This document shows, piece after piece, positions 16,672 through 25,810 of a stretch of DNA of 64,000 nucleotides. Under the pieces are notes generated by a model. The model was not told the DNA's origin. It saw only the letters and a program-made list of their open reading frames with translations, and searched no databases. Within the stretch, counting starts at the first letter, position 1; each line of letters opens with the position of its first letter. The translations under genes were made by a program, and so were the position numbers. The stretch comes from Streptacidiphilus sp041262525 (GTDB taxonomy: Bacteria; Actinomycetota; Actinomycetes; Streptomycetales; Streptomycetaceae), in the NCBI RefSeq assembly GCF_041262525.1, contig NZ_JBGCCK010000001.1:248001-312000 (forward strand), given 5' to 3'.

Positions 16672-17439
16672 ATGAGTTACTCGGTCGGTCAGGTCTCACG
16701 GTTCGCCAAGGTGACCGTGCGCACGTTGCACCACTACGACGAGATCAAGCTGCTCAGCCCCAGCGGCCGGACGCCGTCCGGCTACCGCCGTTACGACGAC
16801 GCGGACCTGGACCGGCTGCAGCAGATCCTCTTCTACCGGGAACTCGGCTTCTCCCTCGACGACATCGCGTCCATCCTGGACGACTCGGACGTCAGCCCCA
16901 GCGAGCACCTGCGCCGCCAGCACGGGTTGCTCACGGAGCGGATCGAACGACTCCAGGAGATGGCCGCGTCCGTGGAACACGCACTGGAGGCGAGAAAGAT
17001 GGGGATCCAACTGACCCCGGAGGAGAAGTTCGAGGTCTTCGGCGAGGACTACGTCGAGTACGAGGACGAGGCGCAGGAGCGTTGGGGCGAGACCGACGCC
17101 TGGAAGCAGTCGCGGGGCAGGGTCTCGAAGTACACCAAGGCGGACTGGGTCGAGATCAAGGCCGCGGCGGACGACCTCGACCGCCGCATCGGCGAGGCGA
17201 TCCGCGCCGGCGTCGCCGCCGACAGCGAGCAGGCCATGCAGATCGCCGAGGACCACCGACTGCACATCGGCCGGTACTTCTACGACTGCTCCTACGCGAT
17301 GCACCGCTGCCTGGGCGAGATGTACATGGCGGACCCGCGGTTCACCGAGTACTACGAGAAGATCGTCCCGGGCGGCGCCGCGTGGTTCCGGGAGGCCGTC
17401 GTGACCAACGCCGACCGCGGCGAGGCAGCCGCGGGCTGA
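16672..17439 (+). CDS. tipA: MerR-family regulator, TipA homologue
   Basis: The 255-residue protein matches TipAL in size and layout. It has a MerR winged helix (SVGQVSRFAKVTVRTLHHYD), a coiled coil, then a TipAS antibiotic-binding domain from Met110 (MGIQLTPEEKFEVFG). In TipAL an internal start at this Met gives the free drug-binding form. Both Cys residues of the binding pocket are kept (YDCSYAMHRCLGEMY, about 206 and 213); the second is the site of covalent thiostrepton capture in TipAL. It should activate its own promoter in response to thiopeptides and perhaps control others. Confidence 0.92.
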   Translation: MSYSVGQVSRFAKVTVRTLHHYDEIKLLSPSGRTPSGYRRYDDADLDRLQQILFYRELGFSLDDIASILDDSDVSPSEHLRRQHGLLTERIERLQEMAASVEHALEARKMGIQLTPEEKFEVFGEDYVEYEDEAQERWGETDAWKQSRGRVSKYTKADWVEIKAAADDLDRRIGEAIRAGVAADSEQAMQIAEDHRLHIGRYFYDCSYAMHRCLGEMYMADPRFTEYYEKIVPGGAAWFREAVVTNADRGEAAAG

Positions 17440-17461
17440 TCGCCGGCTGATCGCACCGAGT

Positions 17462-17504
17462 CCGCAGGCCGCCGGCCCTCACGGAGGGAACCGGCGGCCT
17501 GCGG
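17462..17504. terminator. bidirectional hairpin terminator
   Basis: A 14-bp perfect stem (CCGCAGGCCGCCGG and its complement) with a 15-base loop lies between the convergent tipA-like and multicopper oxidase genes. Confidence 0.75.
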
Positions 17505-17530
17505 CGTACCGCTTCACATGCCGCACCGCG

Positions 17531-19471
17531 TCACATGCCGGGCATGGGGGGCATGCCGCCGCCGGGCATCGCGGCCATCTTCGCCTCGTGGTAGGCGAGA
17601 ACAGCCGGGGGCATGAGCATCATCGGCCGCATCATGCCGTCGTCCTCGTGGTCGAGGATGTGGCAGTGGTACATGAACCGCCCGGTCTGCTGCCCGAACT
17701 GGCCGACCACGGTGACCGCGGTGTTGTTGGGCACGGACACGACGTCCTTCCACCCGGACTCGTACGGCGCGATCGGGAGCGGTGCGACGGCCCGGATCGG
17801 CTGCGTCGTCCCGCCGAGAACGAAGTCCATCGGATTGAACGTGGGAGTGACGTTGAGCGCCTGACGGCTGACGATCTGAAAGTTGATCAGGTGGATGTGC
17901 ATCGGGTGCAGGATCGGCGCGCCGTACGCGGCGTCGGAGATGAACGTCCACTTCTCCCAGGCGCCGGGGGAGGTGTAGATCGTGGCCTCCTGCTCGAAGC
18001 GGTTCGCGCTCCTCTGGAAGGTCCGCGTTGTGCCGCTCGCGTCGGTGAACTGCACCACCCCGGCGCTGGGGATCTTGACCGACGCGGTGGCGGCGACCTC
18101 CGTCAGCTCCCACAGCTCGGGCATCCCGTCGGCGTTGACCGTCGTCAGCACGAAGCGCTCTCGCGTCGCGTCCTCCGCCTTGACCCGCACGAAGCGGCTG
18201 GACAGCGTCTGCGGCAGCGTGAAGCCGTCCCGGACCTGCTTGCTGCCGACCACGAACCGCATGACGTCCGGATAGGGCATGAGGCCGGGTACCGGGACTC
18301 CGGCCGGGACGCCGGGCAGCACGTTGACCAGCTTGACCCTCTTGCCGCGGAGCTTCGAGAAGTCGATCAGCACGTCGTAGCGCTCGGCCGAAGTGATCGG
18401 CAGTTCGGAGACCGCGACCGGCTTGTCCAGCAGTCCCCCGTCGTTGCCGATCACCTGGAGCGCGTTCGGGATCACCGCGCCGGTGGCCTCGTCGACCAGG
18501 GCCAGCACATAGCCGCGGCCGTTGGAGGCGTTGAGGGTCCGGAAGCGGTACCAGCGCGCCTCGACGTCCAGGTACGGCCAGACGACCCCGTTGACCATCG
18601 TGTACGGGCCGAGGAACAAGAGCTTGGACGTCGCGCCGGACGGGGCGGTGGCCTGGAGCCGCTTGGCCAGCAGGACGCCGGTCAGTCGGCCCGAGTCGTC
18701 GGTGTCGAAATTGACGTCCGTGATGGTGAGCGGGATCTCGTACCGTCCCGACGGCAGGTCGAGCGCGGCCTCCTCCGTGTCGCGGACGAGGTAGTTGCCC
18801 AGGAGCCCGGCCATCACGTTCACCGCGGTGATGTCCATCGCGTGGTCGTGGTAGAAGAGTTGGGTCGCGGCCTGGTCGTTGGTGTACTCCGACAGCTGCG
18901 AACCGCCCGGGGTGACCGCGTTCTCGGCGTAGCCGTCGCTGCCCGCGTGCTGGAAGCCGCCGTGCAGGTGGGTCACCGTCCACGGGGTGATCGACGCGAT
19001 GTCCGTCCTGGCCGGAACGCCGCCGCGCCCGGGGAGGCCGGCGGGTATCAGCGGGTTGTTCCCGGCGCTCATCGGAACCAGGGCGGCGCTGACCGGCATC
19101 GTGCCGGTCAGCGTGTTGGTCCAGACGATCCGGCTGGCCCGGCCGCGCTTCACCTCGATCGTCGGCCCGGGGTAACTGCCCTCGTACGTCCACAGCGGCG
19201 TCTTCGGCAGCTGCGAGTGCAGTCGGATCGAGGCGTTCATCAACCGGACCTCCACCGGCCGGTCGCCGCTGGGCCGCAGGACCGGCGGAATGCGCAGCTT
19301 GTCGAGGAACGGCGTCAGACCCCTGAAGCTCGGAACGCCCGGCCCGCCGATCGGCTCGGCTTCGGCTTCGGCGACACCGGCCAACAGGTCGGTCGCCGGT
19401 ATCAGTGCCGCCGTGGCCGTGAGCGCGCCTGCCGCCCCGAGTAACCCGCGCCGTGAAATCTGCCCCGCCAT
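17531..19471 (-). CDS. Tat-exported multicopper oxidase (CotA/bilirubin-oxidase type)
   Basis: The 646-residue enzyme has a twin-arginine signal (ISRRGLLGAAG) and three cupredoxin domains. Copper ligands are visible as HLHGG, FYHDHAMD, HPMHIHLINFQIV and HCHILDHEDDGMM, the last holding the type 1 Cys-His set. The C-terminus is Met/Gly/Pro-rich (PGGGMPPMPGM), which suggests Cu(I) binding. It oxidises phenols, bilirubin-like compounds or Cu(I)/Mn(II) with oxygen. I chose ATG 19471 because AAGGG lies before it; ATG 19486 is also possible. It fits the copper-handling theme but is not in the sco operon. Confidence 0.92.
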   Translation of the reverse strand: MAGQISRRGLLGAAGALTATAALIPATDLLAGVAEAEAEPIGGPGVPSFRGLTPFLDKLRIPPVLRPSGDRPVEVRLMNASIRLHSQLPKTPLWTYEGSYPGPTIEVKRGRASRIVWTNTLTGTMPVSAALVPMSAGNNPLIPAGLPGRGGVPARTDIASITPWTVTHLHGGFQHAGSDGYAENAVTPGGSQLSEYTNDQAATQLFYHDHAMDITAVNVMAGLLGNYLVRDTEEAALDLPSGRYEIPLTITDVNFDTDDSGRLTGVLLAKRLQATAPSGATSKLLFLGPYTMVNGVVWPYLDVEARWYRFRTLNASNGRGYVLALVDEATGAVIPNALQVIGNDGGLLDKPVAVSELPITSAERYDVLIDFSKLRGKRVKLVNVLPGVPAGVPVPGLMPYPDVMRFVVGSKQVRDGFTLPQTLSSRFVRVKAEDATRERFVLTTVNADGMPELWELTEVAATASVKIPSAGVVQFTDASGTTRTFQRSANRFEQEATIYTSPGAWEKWTFISDAAYGAPILHPMHIHLINFQIVSRQALNVTPTFNPMDFVLGGTTQPIRAVAPLPIAPYESGWKDVVSVPNNTAVTVVGQFGQQTGRFMYHCHILDHEDDGMMRPMMLMPPAVLAYHEAKMAAMPGGGMPPMPGM

Positions 19472-19590
19472 GGTGGAACCCTTCATGGAGTCTGTCTGTC
19501 GGTCGGCGGCTCGGATCCCGGGCCCCCGGCCACCCTGCACCATGCCGCTCAAGATCCGATCGAACCTCGCGCCCCAGGCGCGGACCCCTG

Positions 19591-19654
19591 ACCCCGTGCT
19601 TGCGTGCCCCCGTGCTTGCGTGCCCCCATGCTCGCGTGATCCCGTGCCTGCGTG
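19591..19654. repeat. four tandem 16-bp repeats between genes
   Basis: Units at 19591, 19607, 19623 and 19639 follow the pattern CCCCGTGCTTGCGTG with one to four changes each. They lie between the 3' end of the AraC-type regulator and the 5' side of the oxidase gene, both leftward. No function is apparent; slipped-strand expansion is the simplest origin. Confidence 0.75.
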
Positions 19655-19664
19655 AGTCCCGTCC

Positions 19665-20666
19665 TCACGCCGCGCGGGTGAAGGCCCTCCGGTACGCCGT
19701 CGGCGTGGTGTGCATCGCGCGGGTGAAGTGGTGGCGGTAGGTCGCCGCGCTGTCGAAGCCGACGGCCGCGGCGACCTCGTCGATCGGTGTGTCGCCGGAT
19801 TCCAGCAGCGGCAGGCTCGCCGCGACGCGCTGCGCGATGACCCAGCGGATCGGGCTGGTGCCGTTGCGCCGGGTGAAGTGGCGCAGATAGGAGCGTTCGG
19901 ACATGTGCGCCTCGCGCGCGAGTGCCGGGACGGTCAGCGACTCGCCCAGCCGCTCCATGGCCCAGGCCATGCTGCGGGCCACCCCGTCGTCGCCCTCCCG
20001 CACCGGCCGTACCGCTGCCTCGATGAACTGCGCCTGCCCGCCCTCACGGTGAGGCGGCACGACGAAGCGCCGCGCGACGGTGTTGGCGACCAGCGCGCCG
20101 TAGTCGGAGCGGACCAGGTAGAGGCAGAGGTCGATCCCGGCGGCACTGCCTGCGCTGGTGAGCACGTCCCCGCTGTCGACGTAGAGCACGTCGGCGTCGA
20201 CCTCGATGTCCGGGTGACGCTCGGCGAGCAGCTCGCTGTAGCGCCAGTGCGTCGTGGCCCGACGACCCGTCAGCACACCTGCGGCGGCGAGCGCGAAGGC
20301 CCCGGAGCAGATCGACACCAGCCGCGCGCCGCGCGCGTGCGCGGTCCGCAACGCCGTCACCAGCGCCGCCGACACCTCGCCCCCGGCGTGCGGCACGCCC
20401 GTCACGATGACCGTGTCGGCCTCAGCCAGCGCGTCCAGCCCGTGCTCGGTCTTCATGCTGAAGCCGCCGACCACGCGAAGCTCCTGCCCAGGCCTCTCGG
20501 AGCAGACCTTCAGCTCGTACCAGGGCAGCTCCCCGAGCTCCGGCCGATGCAGCCCGAACACCTCGACGACGACCCCGAGTTCGAACGGCGCCATCCCGTC
20601 GAAGGCCAACACGGCGACGGTGTGCGCGGGCTCGGGGCGGTGCCCGAGGGAGATGTCGATGGCCAT
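19665..20666 (-). CDS. AraC/XylS regulator with DJ-1/PfpI domain (GlxA/FtrA type)
   Basis: The 333-residue protein joins an N-terminal class I amidotransferase-like domain (VAVLAFDGMAPFELGVVVEVF) to a C-terminal AraC DNA-binding domain. The nucleophile-elbow motif SICSGAFALAAAG (near 118-130) is present, and the two AraC helix-turn-helices are MSERSYLRHF and PIDEVAAAVGFDSAATYRHHF. Members regulate catabolism of amino-acid derivatives or stress responses; the effector is unknown. The related name glxA in E. coli refers to a regulator, not to the copper oxidase GlxA of Streptomyces. Confidence 0.9.
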   Translation of the reverse strand: MAIDISLGHRPEPAHTVAVLAFDGMAPFELGVVVEVFGLHRPELGELPWYELKVCSERPGQELRVVGGFSMKTEHGLDALAEADTVIVTGVPHAGGEVSAALVTALRTAHARGARLVSICSGAFALAAAGVLTGRRATTHWRYSELLAERHPDIEVDADVLYVDSGDVLTSAGSAAGIDLCLYLVRSDYGALVANTVARRFVVPPHREGGQAQFIEAAVRPVREGDDGVARSMAWAMERLGESLTVPALAREAHMSERSYLRHFTRRNGTSPIRWVIAQRVAASLPLLESGDTPIDEVAAAVGFDSAATYRHHFTRAMHTTPTAYRRAFTRAA

Positions 20667-20842
20667 GGCGAAATCTTAATGACACACGCGGTTCCCGCCG
20701 CTTCCGCTTCCGGATTCGGCTGCGCCGTTACACGACCCGGACGATTCGAACAGCGGTTGGGTACACGCCCCGGGCTGTAATGGATCACGCCGGCCGACAT
20801 CAACGGCTCGCGGTCACCACACACCACCCCGGGGGTCCTGCC

Positions 20843-21505
20843 ATGCGTTCGCTTCGTTACTCTCGCCTCGCGAAGCTCGCCGTCGTCGCCGCCACCGCGC
20901 TCGGCCTCGCCGCGGGCGCCACCGGCACCGCGAACGCCGCCGTCTCGCCGTGGCTGACGGGCAGCCAGATGCCTCAGGCGGGCGCGTTCCACTGGCAGGC
21001 GCAGCCGCAGTACCGCTACACCACCACCGGTCAGTTCCAGTGGCTCTACACCTGCGGCACGATCGACCCGACCCGCGGTCTGCACACCAGCTCTGTCTCG
21101 GTCGAGCCGTTCGCGACCAAGGCGCGAGGCGTGCAGGGCACGCAGATTCTCTTCCACTTCAGCAGCGCCGTGAAGGCGAAGGCCGCGCTCAAGCGGATCG
21201 AGACCGACTACGCGAACTGCGCGCAGCGGCTGGACCACGCCTACGACATGACGACCGGCAAGCGCGTCCACGCCCGCGTCGACCGCACCGCGGTGGTGCC
21301 CGGCGGCGTCTCCTACCGCCTTGAGATCCGCAACAACCTGGGCCGCCCGGCCGACATGGCGGACATTCCCTCGGACGCGCAGGAGTTCTTCGTCCAGCGC
21401 GGCAACACGATCTCCTTCGTCTCCGTCGACGGCTCGAACCCGCGCATCGACGTGACCACCGGCTCGCTGCAGGTCCTCAAGACGATGGCCGCGCGACTCG
21501 GGTGA
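20843..21505 (+). CDS. secreted protein of unknown function
   Basis: A 220-residue protein with a Sec signal peptide (RLAKLAVVAATALGLAAGATG, cleavage after ANA near 33). The mature part holds about 185 residues with two Cys that could form a disulphide (YTCGTI and YANCAQRL). Its fold resembles the PknH-like sensor domains of actinomycetes, which is a guess from size and pattern. I took ATG 20843 because it opens the signal peptide; upstream codons read as leader sequence. A near-perfect 16-bp hairpin spans the stop codon. Confidence 0.7.
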   Translation: MRSLRYSRLAKLAVVAATALGLAAGATGTANAAVSPWLTGSQMPQAGAFHWQAQPQYRYTTTGQFQWLYTCGTIDPTRGLHTSSVSVEPFATKARGVQGTQILFHFSSAVKAKAALKRIETDYANCAQRLDHAYDMTTGKRVHARVDRTAVVPGGVSYRLEIRNNLGRPADMADIPSDAQEFFVQRGNTISFVSVDGSNPRIDVTTGSLQVLKTMAARLG

Positions 21506-21519
21506 GTCACGCGGCCATC
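21484..21519. terminator. hairpin overlapping the stop codon
   Basis: A 16-bp stem with one mismatch (GATGGCCGCGCGACTC with GAGTCACGCGGCCATC) includes the last codons and TGA of the secreted-protein gene. It separates that gene from the convergent aminopeptidase gene. Confidence 0.65.
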
Positions 21520-21542
21520 GGCCGGCACAAGGGTGGTGGGTC

Positions 21543-23015
21543 TCAGCTCTTGAGGCTCGCCATCCAGCTTTCGACGTCCGCGACCGTGCGCGGCAGACCG
21601 TCGGAGAGGTTGCGGTTGCCGTCGGTCGTCACCAGGATGTCGTCCTCGATCCGGACGCCGATGCCGCGGTACTCCTCCGGCACGGTCAGGTCGTCGGCCT
21701 GGAAGTAGAGACCGGGCTCGACCGTCAGCACCATGCCCGGCTCCAGCACGCAGTCGACGTACGCCTCGACCCGCGCCTGCGCGCAGTCGTGGACGTCGAG
21801 GCCGAGCATGTGGCCGGTGCCGTGCAGGGTCCAGCGGCGCTGCAGCCCGAGCTCGAGCACCCGCTCGACCGGGCCCTCGACCAGGCCCCACTCGACCAGC
21901 CGCTCCGCCAGCACCTGCTGCGAGGCCTCGTGGAAGTCGCGGTAGCGGGCACCCGGCTTCACGGCCGCGATGCCGGCCTCCTGGGAGTCGTAGACGGCCT
22001 GGTAGATCTTGCGCTGCAGGTCGTTGAAGGTGCCGTTGATCGGCAGCGTGCGGGTGACATCCGCGGTGTAGAGGGTGGATGTCTCCACGCCGGCGTCGAG
22101 CAGCAGCAGCTCGCCGGGGCGGACCTCGCCGTCGTTGCGGACCCAGTGCAGCGTGGTCGCGTGCGGACCGGCGGCGCAGATCGAGCCGTAGCCGACATCG
22201 TTGCCCTCGACCCGGGCGCGACGCCAGAAGGTCCCCTCGATCCAGCGCTCCGAGGTGGCCACGGCCTGCGCCAGCTCGCGCACGACGTCGGTGAAGCCGA
22301 GCACGGTCGCGTCGCAGGCGGCCTGCAGCTGGCCGAGCTCCCACTCGTCCTTGACCAGGCGCAGCTCGCTCAGGAACGTCTTGAGCTCGGCGTCGCCGTG
22401 CTTGGTGGTGTGCGCGTCGAGCGCGGCGTCGATCCCGGCGTCGTGGCCGCGGACCACGCGGGTGGCGGCCGGGTACTCGTCCGCCCGCTCGGCGAGCTCG
22501 GTCGCGGCGTTGCGCACGTCCTTGGCCGGCAGGCCGAGCAGCACCTCCGCCTCGGCGAGGCTGTGCCGACGACCGACCCAGAGCTCGCCCTGTCCGCTCA
22601 ACCAGAACTCGCCGTTCTCCCGGTCGGACCGCGGCAGCAGGTACAGGTAGGCGTCGTGGCCCCGGTCGCCGCCACGCGGCTCCAGCACGAGGACGGCGTC
22701 CTCGGTCTGGTCACCGGTGAGGTGCACGTACTCCGTGCTGGCGCGGAAGCTGTACTCGGTGTCGTTGGACCGGGTCTTCAGCTTCCCCGCGGGAACGACC
22801 AGCCGCTCACCCGGGAACCGCGCGGAGAGCGCGGCCCGCCGCTTGGCCGCGTACGCGGACTGCTCGGCCGGAACGAGATCACGCAGCTCGGTGTCGGCCC
22901 AGCCGGCCTTCATGACGGCGGTCAGCTCGTCGGAGATGGCCGGGTAGAGCCCGTTCTTCCGCTGCTTGATCGGCTTCGGCTCGGTCTCCTCGGGAGCGAG
23001 GTCGTCCTCGGTCAC
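21543..23015 (-). CDS. pepP: Xaa-Pro aminopeptidase (aminopeptidase P, M24B)
   Basis: The 490-residue enzyme removes N-terminal residues next to proline. The AMP N-terminal domain covers about 50-190. The pita-bread catalytic domain follows with all five metal ligands: LLLDAG and YTADVTR (Asp), GTGHMLGLDVHD (His), TVEPGLY (Glu) and GVRIEDD (Glu). GTG 23015 has AGGAGG ten bases upstream. No signal peptide is present, so it is cytoplasmic. Streptomyces usually carry two such enzymes; which one this is cannot be decided here. Confidence 0.95.
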   Translation of the reverse strand: MTEDDLAPEETEPKPIKQRKNGLYPAISDELTAVMKAGWADTELRDLVPAEQSAYAAKRRAALSARFPGERLVVPAGKLKTRSNDTEYSFRASTEYVHLTGDQTEDAVLVLEPRGGDRGHDAYLYLLPRSDRENGEFWLSGQGELWVGRRHSLAEAEVLLGLPAKDVRNAATELAERADEYPAATRVVRGHDAGIDAALDAHTTKHGDAELKTFLSELRLVKDEWELGQLQAACDATVLGFTDVVRELAQAVATSERWIEGTFWRRARVEGNDVGYGSICAAGPHATTLHWVRNDGEVRPGELLLLDAGVETSTLYTADVTRTLPINGTFNDLQRKIYQAVYDSQEAGIAAVKPGARYRDFHEASQQVLAERLVEWGLVEGPVERVLELGLQRRWTLHGTGHMLGLDVHDCAQARVEAYVDCVLEPGMVLTVEPGLYFQADDLTVPEEYRGIGVRIEDDILVTTDGNRNLSDGLPRTVADVESWMASLKS

Positions 23016-23168
23016 GCTGTGTCGCCTCCTCGTGATAACGGGGATCGCGGGTCCTGTCAGGGGTAGAGCAGGCCCGCGGTCCGTACAAGAGTACGGCGGA
23101 AGACTGTCTGCACGACAGGGGAAGTCGCCTGTCAGGTGCGCGAGGCCCTGCGTGTGCCGCCGCCTGTT

Positions 23169-23293
23169 GTTGCACTACCAGGGGCGCGGGGAACTGCGCC
23201 ACAAGCCACCCAGGAGGAGGGTCCCCGAACGATCAGGGCCATCCGCACAGGGTGGTTTCTCGCGCAGTTCCTCGCGTCCCCGGATAGTGCAAC
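23169..23293. repeat. long intergenic inverted repeat, family copy 1
   Basis: Two arms of about 43 bp (23169-23211 and 23250-23293) pair with few mismatches, from GTTGCACTACC through GGGGCGCGGGGAACTGCGC to CCACCC. The element lies immediately downstream of the PP2C gene, and its right end runs into that gene's TAG stop. A second copy of the same family lies at 63560. Repeats of this GGGGCGCGGGGAACTGCGCG type are common between genes in Streptomyces and may act as terminators. Confidence 0.8.
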
Positions 23294-24570
23294 TACTCGA
23301 AGCGGGCAGCCAACAGCACGACGTCGTCCGTGCCAGGGGCGGGGGCGCGGTCGCCGACGCAGGTCTCCAGGAGGTAGTCGCAGAAACGTTCCGGGTCCTG
23401 ACGGACGTCTCTCGGCGCTTCCGCCGCCGCCGCCCGCAGCCGTGCCTGCCCGGCGTGGAGGGACGAGCCGCAGCGACGGGCCAGCCCGTCGGTGTACAGC
23501 AGCAGCACGTCGCCGCGGTCCGCGCGCAGCTCGACGCCGGGTGCTTCCCAGCAGCTCAGCATGCCCAGCGGTGCGCTCAGCGAGGTCTCCACGAACGAGG
23601 CGCCGAAGGAGGTCACCAGAAGCGGCGGGCACTGTCCGGCCCCCGCCAGGGAGAGCCGTCGCGCGCCCGGCTCGACGTAGGCGTAGAGCGCCGTCGCCGT
23701 ACGGGCCGGCTCCGTGCTCTTGAGCAGTAGCTCCAGATCGCCCAGTACCGCGACCGGGTCTTCGCCCTCCAGCACCGCGTACGCCCGCAGCGCCGCCCGT
23801 AGGCGGCCCATCGCTGCGGCGGAGTCCGCGCCGCCGCCCGTCACGCTCCCGACGCTGAGGGCCAGCGCGCCCTCCGGCAGCGAGATCGCGTCGTACCAGT
23901 CGCAGCCGCCCGCGCCGTCCAGCCCGGCGGCCACGCAGCGCGCGGCGAGCGCCATGCCCGACGGCCGCGGCAGCCCGCTCGGCAGCAGGCCGCGCCGCAG
24001 CGCGTCCGCCGTGCGGCGCAGGCGGTCGCGTTCGACCTCCTTGGCCAGCAGGCGCGCGGCCGAGGCGCAGTAGAGCCCGGCCAGGCGCTGCTCGCGCTCG
24101 CTCGGCTGGGCGAGGGTGTCGTAGAACCAGACCACCGAGCCGAGGTCGGCCAGCGGCTGGGCGTAGGAGGCGCCGATGCCGAGCTGGCCGGCCACCTCCT
24201 GGAAGCGGTCGCCGGTCGGCTCGCCGCCGGCGGGGCGCAGGACCTGGGCGGTCGGCACGGTCTCCAGCGCGCCGAGCGCGGCGTGGTCGAGGCCGAGGCC
24301 GAGCGTGGTGCAGGGCTGGGAGAGCAGCAGCATGCCGCGGCGGGCGCCGATCAGCGCCGCGCCGTCGGCCAGCACGCCGGCGAGCGCGGCCGCCAGGTCG
24401 GGGGCGGAGCTGAGCCGGTCGGTGAGGTCGTAGAGGGTGGTCAAATCAGCCAGGGGGTCGGCGGAGCGCTCACGGAACGCGCTGATGTTGTCTCCGCTGA
24501 TCGTTTCCGCAGGGCTCGTAGGCGCGGGGAGGCCAACGGCGGCTGTGGGCACCGTCTGAGGCTCAGCCAT
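23293..24570 (-). CDS. PP2C-type (SpoIIE/RsbU) serine phosphatase with GAF-like sensor
   Basis: The 425-residue protein has a GAF-like N-terminal half (about 40-185) and a PPM phosphatase domain. Metal-binding motifs are seen in GGCDWYDAISL, SVGSVTGGGADSAAAMGRLR and LLLYTDGLARR. These enzymes dephosphorylate STAS anti-anti-sigma factors and so release alternative sigma factors. The VTGGGADSAA segment differs from the usual VGDVxGHGxxAA in that GGG replaces GHG. ATG 24570 is preferred over GTG 24579. The 5' region is AT-rich. A partner STAS protein is not adjacent. Confidence 0.87.
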   Translation of the reverse strand: MAEPQTVPTAAVGLPAPTSPAETISGDNISAFRERSADPLADLTTLYDLTDRLSSAPDLAAALAGVLADGAALIGARRGMLLLSQPCTTLGLGLDHAALGALETVPTAQVLRPAGGEPTGDRFQEVAGQLGIGASYAQPLADLGSVVWFYDTLAQPSEREQRLAGLYCASAARLLAKEVERDRLRRTADALRRGLLPSGLPRPSGMALAARCVAAGLDGAGGCDWYDAISLPEGALALSVGSVTGGGADSAAAMGRLRAALRAYAVLEGEDPVAVLGDLELLLKSTEPARTATALYAYVEPGARRLSLAGAGQCPPLLVTSFGASFVETSLSAPLGMLSCWEAPGVELRADRGDVLLLYTDGLARRCGSSLHAGQARLRAAAAEAPRDVRQDPERFCDYLLETCVGDRAPAPGTDDVVLLAARFE

Positions 24571-24782
24571 GGTCCGCACCTGCGATAACTACAAAGAGTG
24601 ATGCTGGATTCTTACTATATTGTCTGAATTGAATCACTATGCACCCCCATGTCATGCCATACGGCAATTAATGAGTCTCTTCTACACACACCGATCGGGT
24701 GATGTCCAGAACTGTCCGCTGCCATGTGGTTGGTGTCTTTGCCCGAATATTTGGCCGAAAAACATCGGTGCGATTGATCGTT
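24571..24782. promoter_or_regulatory. AT-rich promoter region upstream of the phosphatase gene
   Basis: This gene-free stretch is far richer in A and T than its surroundings, especially 24591-24680 (TTACTATATTGTCTGAATTG). An interrupted dyad is visible: AGTGAT near 24597 and AATCACT near 24635, with GATTC and GAAT inside it. I infer that it holds the promoter and a regulator site for the phosphatase gene. No hexamers can be assigned with confidence. Confidence 0.45.
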
Positions 24783-25451
24783 TCAGCGATCGATTACCGA
24801 TACCGTCCGTCGCCCGCGCAGCGCCCTGGCCACCTCGCGGCGGCCCCGGAGCCCACGTCCCCGCGGTTCCCTGGGCGCTTCGAGCACGACCGTCGTGACC
24901 TGCTGGTCCGCCCGCAGCAGATCGATGATCATCCCGGTCAACGCCCCGGCTCCGGCAGCAGCGGGACGCGTCGCCGCGAAGGATGCGCTGCTCACGCAGA
25001 ACTCGCCCGTCAGCACCCCCGCCGTCTCGAAGCCGGCCCGCGCCAGCCCGCGCCGCTCCAGTCGCGCCGCGGCGTCCCCGCGCCGCGCCCACACCGCGAC
25101 GGCGGCGTCTGCCTCGCCCGCGGCGACCGGCGTCAGCAGGGCGCGCGCCTCGGCCAGGCGCGCGCCCTGTCGGCCGGCGTCCACGAAGAGCAGCGGCAGG
25201 GGTGCGTATCCGGCCAGTTCCGCCTCGTCGCGTAGCAGGGTCGCGCCGCTGTCCGTGGCGACACGCCTGGTCGAATCGGTAGAGCCCGCGTCCAGGACCA
25301 GGACCGCCCGGATGCCGGGCAGCGCGCGGGCCGCGAGCACGGTGGGCGCGATCCGGGCCGCGTCGTTGTGCGCGCGGATCACGACCGCCGCGTCGGGGGC
25401 GGGAATTGATGTGGGGTCAGCCTCGTGGGCCGACATGAAATCCGGGTCCAT
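24783..25451 (-). CDS. glycosyltransferase 2-like protein, degenerate
   Basis: The 222-residue protein begins like a GT-A fold (DAAVVIRAHNDAARIAPTV, then VLVLDAGSTDST). The DAGSTDST sequence corresponds to the D-x-S-x-D-x-T motif that binds the nucleotide sugar. The later DxD and catalytic base motifs are not obvious, and the C-terminus is an Arg-rich tail. It may be a short active transferase or a relative that has lost catalysis. It ends before the AT-rich region of the phosphatase gene. Confidence 0.6.
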   Translation of the reverse strand: MDPDFMSAHEADPTSIPAPDAAVVIRAHNDAARIAPTVLAARALPGIRAVLVLDAGSTDSTRRVATDSGATLLRDEAELAGYAPLPLLFVDAGRQGARLAEARALLTPVAAGEADAAVAVWARRGDAAARLERRGLARAGFETAGVLTGEFCVSSASFAATRPAAAGAGALTGMIIDLLRADQQVTTVVLEAPREPRGRGLRGRREVARALRGRRTVSVIDR

Positions 25452-25810
25452 CCCCGGATCGTACGATTGCCGACCCCTCTAGCAGACCCCCTCGTAGCAG
25501 GCTGGGGGAATACCCCGAACGGAGGAACCATCCGGACTCGCCGTGCGTCATTCCGGACGATGCGTCAGTCTCAACAGAGAACGTGCTCGTGAGTGCCCTT
25601 GGTGGGTAGAGAACCGTTAGGGCCTGGTCCGGGTTTCCGGCCGGGTTCCGAGGGGCGGCGCCGCCCAGGCCGGTCGGCCGACAGAGCGGACGCAATCGCC
25701 ACCCCGCGCCACCCTCCGCCGGGTTCCATGAGTGCGGTGGGCGTGGTGCGCTGCTCGTTGCGCGAGGTCACGTACCGATCCTTGACCGTCACGGAAAGGA
25801 ACGAGTGCTC
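25452..25810. other. 359-bp gene-free region before the primase-domain gene
   Basis: The region separates two divergent genes and should hold both promoters. I see repeated TCCGGA motifs (near 25528 and 25553), a TTGACC near 25780, and an AAGGA ribosome-binding site before 25811. Short open frames here show no protein-like composition. No RNA family is recognisable. Confidence 0.4.
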
